Shown piece by piece: positions 24,973-34,074 of a DNA stretch of 64,000 nt. Source of the DNA: JAJPKK01 sp963781195. Its GTDB lineage: Bacteria; Pseudomonadota; Alphaproteobacteria; Rhizobiales; Xanthobacteraceae. Positions within the stretch are counted from its first letter, which is position 1. Each line of letters starts with the position of its first letter. A program made the position numbers and the translations under genes. The stretch spans positions 1 through 64,000 of the forward strand of contig CAWAEZ010000014.1 in NCBI GenBank assembly GCA_963781195.1, written 5' to 3'. The notes below the pieces were generated by a model that was not told the origin of the DNA, ran no database searches, and saw only the letters and a list, made by a program, of their open reading frames with translations.

Positions 24973-25188
24973 CGGGGGCTCCGGCTGCGGGCTGGTCTGC
25001 GAGGGGGACGGACGGTTGCGCCCATCCTATCCGCCGCCGCCTTGCACGCAAACCCGCGCGCTACCGACACCTTCGCGCGACGACCCGACGCCCCCTCGAC
25101 CCGATGTCCCTCTATGTCCCTCTAAGGCATGATCGACTTCGCGGCCGGAACATGCTTTGGCAGACGGGAATCGTGCGGGATCGACCAG

Positions 25189-26409
25189 ATGATACGGATC
25201 AATGGCAAGCGGCTGCTGGCGGATTTGCGGGAGCTCGCGAGCATCGGGGCCTATAAGACCGGGGTCGACCGCGTCGCGCTGTCGGCGGAGGACATCGCGT
25301 CGCGGCGCTGGCTCGTGGGCAAGCTCGCCGCCGCCGGACTGACCGCGTCGATGGACCGGGTCGGCAATGTGCTCGGACGTGATCCGCGCGCCGCACGCGC
25401 GATCCTGATCGGCTCCCACACCGACACCGTGCCCAAGGGCGGATGGCTCGACGGCGCGCTCGGCGTCGGCTACGCGCTCGAGATCGCACGCGGCGCGATC
25501 GAGGCGAACGAGGCTCATGGGGTCGGGGTCGACGTCATCTCCTTCGAGGACGAGGAGGGCACCTATATGCCGTTTCTCGGCAGCCGCAGCTTTTTCGCCG
25601 ACCTCGACGACAAGGAGATCGCCGCGGCGAAGTCGAAGGATGGTGCGCCGCTCGCCGCCGCACTGGCGACGATCGCCGCCGAGCCGGCGCCGCACCGCTT
25701 CGATGCCGCGCGCGAGGTCTGCTACCTCGAAGCCCATATCGAGCAGGGCCCGCGCATGGAAGCCGCGGGCAACCGCATCGGGGTGGTGTCGGGGCTCGTC
25801 GGAATCCGCCGGTTCCGCCTGCGCAGCCATGGCGCGGCGAACCACGCCGGCACGACGCCGATGGCGATGCGCAAGGACGCCGGGGCGGCGCTGATCATGC
25901 TCGCCGCGGCGATCGACGCCGACATGCGAGGCGTAGCCGGCACCGACACCGTGTGGAATTTCGGCAATATGATCTTCCGGCCCGGGGCCGCCAACGTGGT
26001 ACCGAGCGAGGGCGAGATGCTGCTCGAGTTCCGCGACATCGACGGCGCGCTGATGGAGCGTATCGAGGCGCAGGTGATGGCCCGCGTCGCCGAGGCCAAT
26101 CGGGGGCCGGTGTCAATCGACATCGAGCCGACCGCCAAGCTTGCGCCGACCCCGCTGGCCGCCAACCTTGGAGCGGCCATCGCCACGGCCGCGATTGCGC
26201 GCGGCGAAACGCCGGTGTCGCTGCCGAGCGGCGCCGGCCACGATGCCATGGTGGTCGCGCGCTACATGCCGGCCGCGATGATGTTCATCCCTTCGATCGG
26301 GGGCATCAGCCACGACGTGACCGAGAACACCTCCGACGCCGACATCGTGTTCGGCTGCGAAGTTCTCGCCGACGCCGTGTCCGCGCTGCGCGCGACCTAC
26401 GGGCAATAG
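25189..26409 (+). CDS. Zn-dependent M20 hydrolase (N-carbamoyl amino acid hydrolase / allantoate amidohydrolase family)
   Basis: This cytosolic amidase of about 406 residues is in the hydantoinase/carbamoylase group. Metal-binding motifs are ILIGSHTDTVPKGGWLDGAL (His and Asp), VISFEDEEGTYMPFLGS (Glu-Glu), CYLEAHIEQGPRME (His) and PSGAGHDAMVVARYMP (C-terminal His). Members cleave N-carbamoyl-L-amino acids, ureidopropionate or allantoate with release of ammonia and CO2, so a role in purine or pyrimidine nitrogen use is plausible. ATG 25189 (MIRINGKRLLADLREL) is preferred over ATG 25129 since the extra 20 residues do not fit the family. It is divergent from the AbgB-like gene. Confidence 0.85.
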   Translation: MIRINGKRLLADLRELASIGAYKTGVDRVALSAEDIASRRWLVGKLAAAGLTASMDRVGNVLGRDPRAARAILIGSHTDTVPKGGWLDGALGVGYALEIARGAIEANEAHGVGVDVISFEDEEGTYMPFLGSRSFFADLDDKEIAAAKSKDGAPLAAALATIAAEPAPHRFDAAREVCYLEAHIEQGPRMEAAGNRIGVVSGLVGIRRFRLRSHGAANHAGTTPMAMRKDAGAALIMLAAAIDADMRGVAGTDTVWNFGNMIFRPGAANVVPSEGEMLLEFRDIDGALMERIEAQVMARVAEANRGPVSIDIEPTAKLAPTPLAANLGAAIATAAIARGETPVSLPSGAGHDAMVVARYMPAAMMFIPSIGGISHDVTENTSDADIVFGCEVLADAVSALRATYGQ

Positions 26410-26722
26410 ACTGCCCTGAGAGGATTGCTCCGGCCCGCCACGCCGACGGCGGCGCTGTTTGTTAAAGGTCTGATTTATCGACTTTATTTGGCTTGCGCCA
26501 ACGAGGAGCGGGGGCGCATGCTCGGCAACGACGGCCTCCTTGGGTTCCATTTGAACCCGGCGGGGCTCGTTTTGTTGAACCGCAACGTGTGCAGATAATT
26601 ACCATAATTGCCTGCGTTACTCAGGCGGCGAACCCTGGGTGGGGGTTGCAGGACTGGAGTAGCCGATCTCCGTCCTCCGCCGTTCGGTAGCGGTCGAACG
26701 GCATGGGGTGGAATATCAGGCC
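26410..26722. other. Intergenic region upstream of the TAXI binding protein
   Basis: The 313 bases contain an AT-richer patch around 26455-26490 and 26575-26620, suitable for a promoter, but no recognisable gene, hairpin or repeat. Short frames crossing it look non-coding. Confidence 0.45.
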
Positions 26723-28396
26723 ATGAAGCTGCGTCGATTGTACATCTTAAGCTGGTTCGTTCTGACGCGCCGTATCTTCGGCTCGTCGAACCGCCGCGAG
26801 ACCAACAGGCGGCTGCGCATCATGTTGCGACAAACTTGGCTGATCACGCTCGGCGTGTTGCTGCTGTTCGGCAGCGTCATCGGGGCTGCGCTTTATTTCG
26901 AATCGCAGCCGACGACATTGCGGATTGCCGTGGGGCCGCCGGGCAGCGAGGACGTCAAGCTCGTCCAGGCGATCGGCGCGCAACTGACCCGCGACCGCGC
27001 GACGATCCGGCTGCGGCCGGTGCTCGCGGACGATGCGGCCGATAGTGCCGCGGTGCTCGACGCCGACCAAGCGGATCTCGCCGTGATCCGCCGCGACCGC
27101 GGATATCCGCGGCAGGGGCTTGCGGTCGCGGTGCTGCGCGACAACGTCGTGGTCATGATCGTGCCGGCGCCGGGTTCGCTCGCCGCCGGTGCGCCGGCGG
27201 CAAAGCACAGCAACGCGAAGGCGGCGAAACCGAAGAAGATCGAGAAGATCGAGCAGATCGCCGGCCGCACGATCGGGGTGATCGGCCGCGGGGGCGCCAA
27301 TACCGACCTCCTCAACGTCGTCCTGCGGCAATACGAAATTCCGGCTGAAAAGGTGAAAGTCGTCTCCCTCGATCCCGACGACCTCACGGGCGCGCTGCGC
27401 AAAAATCCGGTCGATGTCATCTTCGGCGCCGGTCCGGTGACGAGCCACTTCTTCGCCGACGCGCTCGCGGCGGCCGGCAAAGGCGAGGACAAGCCGACCT
27501 TTCTGGAGATCGACGCCGCCGCCGCGATCGTCAAGCGGCTGCCGGTCTACCAAGCGACCGAGATCAAGAAAGGCGTGTTCGGCGGACACTCGCCGTTGCC
27601 GGAGGATGACCTCGATACCATCGGCTTTTCCCACTACGTGGTGGCGCGCAAGGGACTGTCCGACGGCCTGGCAGGGGACATCACGAAGCTCTTGTTCGGC
27701 GTCCGCCAGAGCCTCGCTTCCGATTATCCCGCCATTGCCCAGATGACCAAGCCCGATACCGACAAGGACGCGGCGGTGCTCGCCCATCCCGGCGCGGCCG
27801 CCTTCATCGACAACGAGCAGAAGACCTTCTTCGATAAGTACAGCGATTTCATCTATCTCGGTATCATGGTGTTCTCCGGCCTCGGTTCGGGCGCCGCCTG
27901 GCTCACCAGCTACTCGCGGGCCGACGACCGGGTTCGCAAATTACGGGCGTTGGAAACGCTGCTCGACATCGCCGGCGGGGCCCGGATGGCGCAGACGCAC
28001 GAGCAGCTCGACACGCTGCGGGGCGACGTCGAGGACCTGGTGCGCCGCACGATGCACCAGGTCGAGCGCAACGCCCTCGACGAGTTGGCCATGGTGGCCT
28101 TCTCCATCGCGCTCAACCAGGCGCAAGGGGCGATTTCCGAACGCCGGGTGCTGTTGACGGCCCAGGGCGTCTTGCCGACCCCGGCCTCCAAGACCCCTGC
28201 CAACGACGCCGCCGCGGCGTCCGATGCCGCGCCGCCGGACGCTGCGGCTATCCATGCTGCCGCGGTCGAGGCTGTCGCGGTCGAAGCCGCGGCGATCGAC
28301 GCGGCCGAGGCGCCGCAGTTCGCCCTCGCGGGGGGATCGGCAAGGCCCAAGCCGGAACCGCTTGCCATGGTACCCCTGCGCGTCGCCGCGGAATGA
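26723..28396 (+). CDS. TAXI-family TRAP-type solute-binding protein with C-terminal membrane and cytosolic part
   Basis: About 557 residues. An N-terminal transmembrane anchor (TWLITLGVLLLFGSVIGAAL) is followed by a periplasmic TAXI-type binding domain: LRIAVGPPGSEDVKLVQAIG, IAGRTIGVIGRGGANTDLLN, DVIFGAGPVTSHFFAD. Unlike plain binding proteins it continues with a second transmembrane helix (FIYLGIMVFSGLGSGAAWL, about residue 380) and a cytosolic helical domain (LRALETLLDIAGGARMAQ; DLVRRTMHQVERNALDELAM), ending in a Pro/Ala-rich tail. This layout suggests a ligand sensor or anchored receptor rather than a free carrier. No TRAP permease gene is adjacent. ATG 26723 is preferred; GTG 26708 is possible. 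Confidence 0.82.
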   Translation: MKLRRLYILSWFVLTRRIFGSSNRRETNRRLRIMLRQTWLITLGVLLLFGSVIGAALYFESQPTTLRIAVGPPGSEDVKLVQAIGAQLTRDRATIRLRPVLADDAADSAAVLDADQADLAVIRRDRGYPRQGLAVAVLRDNVVVMIVPAPGSLAAGAPAAKHSNAKAAKPKKIEKIEQIAGRTIGVIGRGGANTDLLNVVLRQYEIPAEKVKVVSLDPDDLTGALRKNPVDVIFGAGPVTSHFFADALAAAGKGEDKPTFLEIDAAAAIVKRLPVYQATEIKKGVFGGHSPLPEDDLDTIGFSHYVVARKGLSDGLAGDITKLLFGVRQSLASDYPAIAQMTKPDTDKDAAVLAHPGAAAFIDNEQKTFFDKYSDFIYLGIMVFSGLGSGAAWLTSYSRADDRVRKLRALETLLDIAGGARMAQTHEQLDTLRGDVEDLVRRTMHQVERNALDELAMVAFSIALNQAQGAISERRVLLTAQGVLPTPASKTPANDAAAASDAAPPDAAAIHAAAVEAVAVEAAAIDAAEAPQFALAGGSARPKPEPLAMVPLRVAAE

Positions 28397-28634
28397 CCCA
28401 AAGCCGGGACGACAGGCAGGCTTTTCGCAGATCCGCTTTTCGCATTGCACAATAGCCGCGGAACATTATATTCCCGGCCAATCACAGGTCTCCAGGTAGG
28501 CGTCACTTGCGGGGAGTATCTGCTCCCGGACCGGAACAGTTTGCGAAGAGAACGCTTCGTCCCGAAACAGCAGCCGAGGGCCGCCTTGTTCCGGGCGATG
28601 TTCGATTCGTTCCTCACACCATGAGCATCTCGTC

Positions 28635-30461
28635 ATGAACCTGCGCAATGTTGCGATCATCGCCCATGTCGACCACGGCAAGACCACTCTGGTCGACCGG
28701 CTTCTGCAGCAGTCGGGCTCGTTCCGCGAGAATCAGCGGGTCGCCGAACGCGCGATGGACTCCAACGATCTCGAGCGCGAGCGCGGCATCACCATCCTCG
28801 CCAAGGCGACCTCGATCGTTTGGAAGGGCACCCGGATCAACATCGTCGATACCCCCGGCCACGCCGATTTCGGCGGCGAGGTCGAGCGCATCCTCAACAT
28901 GGTGGACGGCGCCATCGTGCTGGTCGATGCCGCCGAGGGGCCGCTGCCCCAGACCAAGTTCGTGGTGTCCAAGGCCCTCAAGATCGGCCTGCGCCCGATC
29001 GTGGCCATCAACAAGGTCGACCGCAGCGACGCGCGCGCCGCGGTGGTGGCGAGCGAGGTGTTCGACCTCTTCGCCGCGCTCGATGCGACCGAGGAGCAAC
29101 TCGACTTCCCGGTCCTCTACGGTTCGGCCAAGGAAGGCTGGATGGCGCTGAGCGCCGACGGCCCCAAGGAATCGATGGCGCCGCTTTTCGATCTCATCCT
29201 CTCCCACGTGGCGCCGCCCAAGGTGGAGGAAGGTCCGTTCTGCATGCTCGGCACCATCCTCGAGGCTAATCCCTATCTCGGTCGCATTGTGACGGGGCGG
29301 ATCACCTCGGGCTCGATCAAGCCCAACCAGCAGGTGAAGGTGCTCGACCGCAACGGCAAGCTGGTGGAGCAGGGCCGCGTCTCCAAGGTGCTCGCATTCC
29401 GCGGGCTCGAGCGGGTGCCGGTCGACGAGGGAAATGCCGGCGACATCGTCTCGGTGGCCGGGCTGCCGCTCGCGACGGTCGCCCACACCATTTGCGCCCC
29501 CGAGGTGACCACGCCGCTGCCGGCGCAGCCGATCGATCCGCCGACCCTCTCGATGATGTTCCGCGTCAACGATTCCCCGCTCGCCGGTACCGAAGGCGAC
29601 AAAGTGACCGGGCGCATGATTCGCGACCGGCTGTTGCGCGAGGCGGAAGGCAACGTCGCGCTGCGCGTCACCGAGTCCGACGAGAAGGACGCCATGGAGG
29701 TGGCGGGCCGCGGCGAGCTGCAGCTCGGCATCCTCATCGAGACGATGCGCCGCGAGGGCTACGAGCTCAGCGTGTCGCGGCCGCGCGTGCTGATCGAGGT
29801 CGACCGCACCACCGGCGAGATGATGGAGCCGATCGAGGAGGTCGTGATCGACCTCGACGAGGAGCATTCCGGCGTCGTCGTGCAGAAACTCTCGGAGCGC
29901 AAGGCGGAACTCGTCGAGATGCGGCCGTCCGGCGGCGGACGACTGCGGCTCGTGTTCCACGCCCCCACCCGCGGCCTGCTCGGCTACCAGGGTGAGCTTC
30001 TGACCGACACCCGCGGCACCGCCATCATGAACCGTCTGTTCCACGGCTACGCGCCCTACAAGGGAGCGATCCAGGGCCGCCGCAACGGCGTGCTGATCTC
30101 CACCGATGCCGGCGAGGCGGTCGCCTACGCCTTGTGGAACCTGGAGGATCGCGGTCCGATGATGGTGGAGCCGGGCTGGAAGGTGTATCGCGGCATGATC
30201 GTCGGCGAGCACACCCGCGGCAACGATCTCGAGATCAACGTGCTCAAGGGCAAGAAGCTCACCAACATCCGGACCACCGCCAAGGACGAGGCGGTGCGGC
30301 TCACGCCGCCCATCAGGATGACGCTGGAGAGGGCGCTCGCCTACATCGAGGAGGACGAACTCGTCGAGGTGACGCCGAAGTCGATCCGGCTGCGCAAGAA
30401 GCTCCTCGATCCGAACGACCGCAAGCGGGACGAGCGTCGCCGGGAATCGGAACAGGTGTGA
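28635..30461 (+). CDS. typA: Translational GTPase TypA/BipA
   Basis: This 608-residue ribosome-binding GTPase of the elongation-factor family acts in 50S assembly and stress or cold adaptation. G motifs are intact: AHVDHGKTTLVDRLL (G1), RGITILAKATS (G2), DTPGHADFGGEVERILNMVD (G3), NKVDRSDARA (G4) and the GSAKEG G5 region. Further on are domain II (GTILEANPYLGRIVTGRI), domain III/V (RGELQLGILIETMRREGYEL; RGLLGYQGELLTDTRGTAIM) and the C-terminal LKGKKLTNIRTTAKDEAVRL characteristic of BipA. Length and motifs are standard. It is a single gene, preceded by 238 bases of AT-richer DNA suitable for a promoter. Confidence 0.98.
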   Translation: MNLRNVAIIAHVDHGKTTLVDRLLQQSGSFRENQRVAERAMDSNDLERERGITILAKATSIVWKGTRINIVDTPGHADFGGEVERILNMVDGAIVLVDAAEGPLPQTKFVVSKALKIGLRPIVAINKVDRSDARAAVVASEVFDLFAALDATEEQLDFPVLYGSAKEGWMALSADGPKESMAPLFDLILSHVAPPKVEEGPFCMLGTILEANPYLGRIVTGRITSGSIKPNQQVKVLDRNGKLVEQGRVSKVLAFRGLERVPVDEGNAGDIVSVAGLPLATVAHTICAPEVTTPLPAQPIDPPTLSMMFRVNDSPLAGTEGDKVTGRMIRDRLLREAEGNVALRVTESDEKDAMEVAGRGELQLGILIETMRREGYELSVSRPRVLIEVDRTTGEMMEPIEEVVIDLDEEHSGVVVQKLSERKAELVEMRPSGGGRLRLVFHAPTRGLLGYQGELLTDTRGTAIMNRLFHGYAPYKGAIQGRRNGVLISTDAGEAVAYALWNLEDRGPMMVEPGWKVYRGMIVGEHTRGNDLEINVLKGKKLTNIRTTAKDEAVRLTPPIRMTLERALAYIEEDELVEVTPKSIRLRKKLLDPNDRKRDERRRESEQV

Positions 30462-30572
30462 GCTTGTGCAGCTCATGACACAAATGTTGCGGAATCGCCA
30501 CATTTGGGGGCTGCTTTATCCCCGGTCCACGCTGCCCTGTTGATTTTGCCGCAACAGCCGCGATAATCACTG

Positions 30573-30587
30573 TTAAGGGATCGTTAA
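30573..30587. promoter_or_regulatory. CtrA-like site TTAA-N7-TTAA before the GNAT gene
   Basis: Two TTAA half-sites (30573-30576 and 30584-30587) are separated by GGGATCG, the exact spacing of full CtrA boxes in Alphaproteobacteria. The site lies 43 bases before the start of the acetyltransferase gene, where a bound regulator could overlap the promoter. This is inference from consensus; binding is not shown. Confidence 0.5.
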
Positions 30588-30629
30588 GTCGGGGCAGAGG
30601 GGAGCGGCCGTGTCGGCGCTGAACCGCAC

Positions 30630-31139
30630 ATGAACACCAGCCTGATCGAAATCCGGCGCGCCCGGACCGGTGACGCGGTTGCTCTGGCATCCGCCCACGA
30701 CGAAGCTTGGCGCACCGCCTATCGCGGGATCATTCCCGGGCCGGAGCTCGAGAAACTGGTCAACCGCCGCGGCGCCGAGTGGTGGGCGGGCGCGATCCGC
30801 AAGGGCAGCCGGATCTCGATCCTGGTGTTCGGCGAAACGGTCGCCGGCTATGCCAATTACGGCCGCAACCGGGCGCGCAGCCTTTCCTATGACGGCGAGA
30901 TCTACGAGCTCTACCTGCGGCCCGAGTTCCAGGGGCTCGGCTTCGGGCGCCGCCTGTTCAGTGCCGCCCGGCGCGATCTCTCGCAGAGCGGGATCCGCAG
31001 CCTCGTGGTGTGGGCGCTGTCTGACAACGATCCCGCCGTCGAATTCTACCGTGCGCTCGGCGGCCGTCCGGTCGCCCGCTCCTGCGAGAAATTCGGCGAA
31101 AAGACGCTCGATAAGGTGGCCTACGCCTGGCAGGCGTGA
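30630..31139 (+). CDS. GNAT-family N-acetyltransferase
   Basis: This 169-residue single GNAT domain transfers an acetyl group from acetyl-CoA to an amine. The start of the fold is IEIRRARTGDAVALASAHDE, with WRTAYRGIIP typical of the YhbS/RimI-like GNATs. Motif A, the CoA pyrophosphate loop, is RPEFQGLGFGRRLFSAARRD (QGLGFG), preceded by IYELYLRPEF. Motif B ends with NDPAVEFYRALGGRPVARS. The substrate is unknown. A TTAA-N7-TTAA element lies 43 bases upstream, suggesting cell-cycle control. The gene stands alone between typA and a convergent secreted-protein gene. Confidence 0.88.
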   Translation: MNTSLIEIRRARTGDAVALASAHDEAWRTAYRGIIPGPELEKLVNRRGAEWWAGAIRKGSRISILVFGETVAGYANYGRNRARSLSYDGEIYELYLRPEFQGLGFGRRLFSAARRDLSQSGIRSLVVWALSDNDPAVEFYRALGGRPVARSCEKFGEKTLDKVAYAWQA

Positions 31140-31145
31140 CCGGCC

Positions 31146-31185
31146 GCGGCCGCTGTCCCGGGGTAGCGGCCGCTGTCCCGGGGTA
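31146..31185. repeat. Two exact 20-bp tandem repeats
   Basis: The unit GCGGCCGCTGTCCCGGGGTA occurs twice back to back (31146-31165 and 31166-31185). A second microduplication lies close by, with GGCCCCGCTT twice at 31231-31250. Both are in the intergenic space between the convergent GNAT and secreted-protein genes and look like recent slippage duplications. Confidence 0.85.
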
Positions 31186-31264
31186 AGAGTTTGGTCGTGA
31201 AACACCGGCCGCCCCAGGAATGAATGTCCTGGCCCCGCTTGGCCCCGCTTGGCCGGGCAGAACC

Positions 31265-32140
31265 TTACTTCCTCGCCGGTTGGAAATATCTGAGGTCGGG
31301 TGCCGGCTGGTCTTTCTTGGACGGCATCAGCAGCCCGTCGGCGCTGAGGAAATAGCCCTCCTTGCCGATCTGGACGTGCTGGTTGCCGACGCTGCAGATG
31401 TTCTCGATCCACAGCGGCTTTTTCTGCAGAGCATAGGTCTTGTGCACGGTCCACGGCCGGGTCAGCGCATGGTCGATGGTCGTGACCTCGTTGTGCATGA
31501 TCTCGGGGTTCGCCGGGTCGCGCCAGATGCGCTCCTTGAGGACGGTCTGGTTGTCGGTGTGGAGCGGAATTCCGGCATTGTCGAAGGTGCGCGGCCCGTT
31601 GAAGTTGCGGGTCTCGACCTCGAGGACGTCATAGACGCCGTCGCCGTCCCGGTCGCTCCAGTGGCCGATGGAATAGCCGGAAAAGGTCGGCTCCGCGTCG
31701 TCGGGGAAGTCGCGGCCGTCGGTGTAGATGCGCCGCGGCATGGCGTTGACGAAGACCACGTGGGTGGTCTTCGGCGTAACCACGAATTCGAGGCCCTGGT
31801 TGCCGGCCATGTCGCGGGGCAGGCCGGCGGGAATGCAGGCATAGGACGCGTTGGCGCCCTGGCCGCCGGCGGCTTGGTCGGCAAGGCTCGCCTCGAAGAT
31901 CGCCTGGTATTCCGGCGTCAGCGGTGCCTGCTGGGCGCGTCCGGTGGCCTTGGTGGGGTCGTAGCGGTTGGCGCCCTTCATCGGCCAGCGCCATTGTCCC
32001 GACCAGTCCGGATATTTTGCGGCCGCCTGGGCCGGGCTGGTCGCCTGGGCCGGGCTGGTCGGTGGGGTCACGGGCTGGGCGGTGGCGGCAGCGCCGGCAA
32101 GCGACACGGCGACGGCCGCTACGACGAAACGTCGGCGCAT
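31265..32140 (-). CDS. Secreted protein of unknown function
   Basis: This 291-residue protein has a clear signal peptide (residues 1-22, VVAAVAVSLAGAAATAQ) followed by a PTSPAQATSPAQAA duplication. The mature domain starts YPDWSGQWRWPMKGANRYDP. It contains ASYACIPAGLPRDMAGNQGL, FVVTPKTTHVVFVNAMPRR and IYTDGRDFPDDAEPTFSGYS, with a calcium-loop-like DRDGDGVYDVLEVE near residue 180 and a C-terminal KEGYFLSADGLLMPSKKDQP. I recognise it as a conserved secreted proteobacterial type but cannot name a function. ATG 32140 is chosen because GGGGAAATG lies at proper distance; an alternative ATG is at 32146. Confidence 0.7.
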   Translation of the reverse strand: MRRRFVVAAVAVSLAGAAATAQPVTPPTSPAQATSPAQAAAKYPDWSGQWRWPMKGANRYDPTKATGRAQQAPLTPEYQAIFEASLADQAAGGQGANASYACIPAGLPRDMAGNQGLEFVVTPKTTHVVFVNAMPRRIYTDGRDFPDDAEPTFSGYSIGHWSDRDGDGVYDVLEVETRNFNGPRTFDNAGIPLHTDNQTVLKERIWRDPANPEIMHNEVTTIDHALTRPWTVHKTYALQKKPLWIENICSVGNQHVQIGKEGYFLSADGLLMPSKKDQPAPDLRYFQPARK

Positions 32141-32339
32141 GAGCATTTCCCCGTTGTCCGCGGCGCGGATTGTCCGCGGCCGGTGTTGTTGAGCTTTCGG
32201 GCACGATACACCGGAGGCAGCGCGGTACGGAAGCGAGTTCCCCGCGCTCCGCATCTGCTGCGCCAAACGCCGCAACCGAATTTCCGTCTCTCCGTGCGGG
32301 CAATCGACGCTCGGGGGAGCGTCCTGCTATGACCCTGTC

Positions 32340-34064
32340 ATGACGCTCGCCGCTCGCTCCGCCTCCGTCCCGACCGATCCCGCCGTCCCGGAGCGCCGGA
32401 GCGGTCGGTTTGCCGAGACCGTATTACCGGCCGCCGGCGTCGTCATCGGCATGGCGCTGATCCTCGGGCCGTTCCTCGCGACGATCATCCGCAGCCTGCT
32501 GTATTGGGATGCCAGCGGGCCGGCGCTGTCGTTGAAGAACTTCACCGGGCTGTTCGCCGATCCGCGGTTCTACCAGGCGGCCGGCAATACGATCTTGTGC
32601 GGCGTCGGCGCGACGCTGCTGAGCTGCGTGCTCGGCGTCAGCCTGGCGTGGGTGGTGTCTCGCACCGACATGCCGGGGCGGCGCTGGTTCGAGGTGTTCA
32701 ACCTCGTCCCCTTCTTCCTGTCCCCTTATGTGGGCGCCATCAGCTGGATCTACCTCGCCGCGCCCCACAGCGGAATCCTCAGCCGCTTCCTTCACGACGC
32801 CTTCGGGCTGCCGGGCGACCTCATCCCGATCTACTCGATCGGCGGCGCGACCTGGGTGCTGTCGCTGTTCTACACGCCCTATGTCTATCTGTTCGTAATC
32901 GCGCCGATTCGGCAGATGGATCCGTCGCTGGAAGACGCCGCGCGGGTCCACGGCGCCGGGTTCTTCACGACGCTGCGCCTCGTCACCCTGCCGTTGCTGT
33001 TCCCGGCGCTGATGTCGGCCGCACTGATCGTCTTCGTCACCTCGGCCGGGCTGTTCGACGTGCCGCTCGCGCTCGCATCGCCGCGCGGCATTCGCACCAT
33101 GCCGACCGAAATCTTTCAGCTCGTGCAGTACCCTTCCGATTTCGGTCGCGCCGCCTCGTTCGGTGTCGTGGTGATGACCTTCACCATTCTCGTCACCGTG
33201 CTGCAGCGCCGCTATATCGACCGCCGGCGGTTCGAGACGGTGACCGGCAAGGGCTATCGCCCGCGCACCATCGCGCTGCGCCCCGGCGGCCGCGCCGCGG
33301 CGCTGACGCTCGAGGTGCTCTACATCGGGTGCGGCGTGGTGCTGCCGGTGGTCGCGCTGCTGATGGTCTCGTTCTCCAGCATCTGGACCGGAAAGGTCAC
33401 CGCGGCGACCCTGACGCTGCGCAACTTCGACTATGTCGCGTTCAACTACGACCTCACCCGGCAGGCGATCCTCAACAGCCTGTTCCTGGCGTTGGTCGGC
33501 GCGACCCTCGGCGTCGCCATGAGCGTGCTGCAGGCCTATTACGTCAACCGCGGGCCGCGCAAACGGCGCGGCCTCATCGATGCGGTGCTGTCGCTGCCGC
33601 TCGGCATTCCCGGCATCATCCTCGGCCTCGGCTTCCTCATCCTCGCCATCCGCACGCCGCTTTATTCGACGCTCGCCATCATCCTCATCGCCTACATCGC
33701 GCGGTTTTTCCCGTTCGCCACCCGCACCGTGTCGGCGATGCTGCTCGCGATCAATCCGGAGCTCGAGCAGAGCGCGCGGGCGAGTGGGGCGACTTGGCTG
33801 CAAACCATGCGCTACGTGCTGGTGCCGTTGCTGATGCCGGCGATCATCGCCGCCTGGCTGATGCTGTTCGTCATCTTCATCCGCGAGCTCGGTGCCACCA
33901 TCCTGCTCTACGCGCAAGGCACCGAGACCATCAGCGTGGCGCTGGTCGTGCTCTCCGAACGCAGCTCCGGCTTCGTCGCCGCGCTGGCGGTGATCCAGCT
34001 CCTGCTCCTGCTCATGGCGTTCTCGCTGTTCCGCGCGAGCCGCGCATCGCTCCTTCAGGCTTGA
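32340..34064 (+). CDS. ABC transporter permease, fused double domain (Fe3+/polyamine/2-aminoethylphosphonate type)
   Basis: This 574-residue inner-membrane protein has about twelve helices in two homologous halves, each with the binding-protein-dependent permease EAA loop: EDAARVHGAGFFTTLRLVTL in the first half, EQSARASGATWLQTMRYVLV in the second. That fused arrangement is typical of FbpB/AfuB and related iron, spermidine/putrescine or phosphonate importers. The ATPase gene follows 10 bases downstream, so the two form one operon. No periplasmic binding protein is adjacent, leaving the substrate undetermined. ATG 32340 is chosen; a nearby ATG at 32328 is out of frame. Confidence 0.9.
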   Translation: MTLAARSASVPTDPAVPERRSGRFAETVLPAAGVVIGMALILGPFLATIIRSLLYWDASGPALSLKNFTGLFADPRFYQAAGNTILCGVGATLLSCVLGVSLAWVVSRTDMPGRRWFEVFNLVPFFLSPYVGAISWIYLAAPHSGILSRFLHDAFGLPGDLIPIYSIGGATWVLSLFYTPYVYLFVIAPIRQMDPSLEDAARVHGAGFFTTLRLVTLPLLFPALMSAALIVFVTSAGLFDVPLALASPRGIRTMPTEIFQLVQYPSDFGRAASFGVVVMTFTILVTVLQRRYIDRRRFETVTGKGYRPRTIALRPGGRAAALTLEVLYIGCGVVLPVVALLMVSFSSIWTGKVTAATLTLRNFDYVAFNYDLTRQAILNSLFLALVGATLGVAMSVLQAYYVNRGPRKRRGLIDAVLSLPLGIPGIILGLGFLILAIRTPLYSTLAIILIAYIARFFPFATRTVSAMLLAINPELEQSARASGATWLQTMRYVLVPLLMPAIIAAWLMLFVIFIRELGATILLYAQGTETISVALVVLSERSSGFVAALAVIQLLLLLMAFSLFRASRASLLQA

Positions 34065-34074
34065 GAGGCGTATC

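Noticed and set aside
28614..30503. A 629-codon minus-strand frame opposite typA
   Set aside because: Antisense shadow of a highly conserved GTPase gene; composition is His/Arg/Asp-rich and matches no family.
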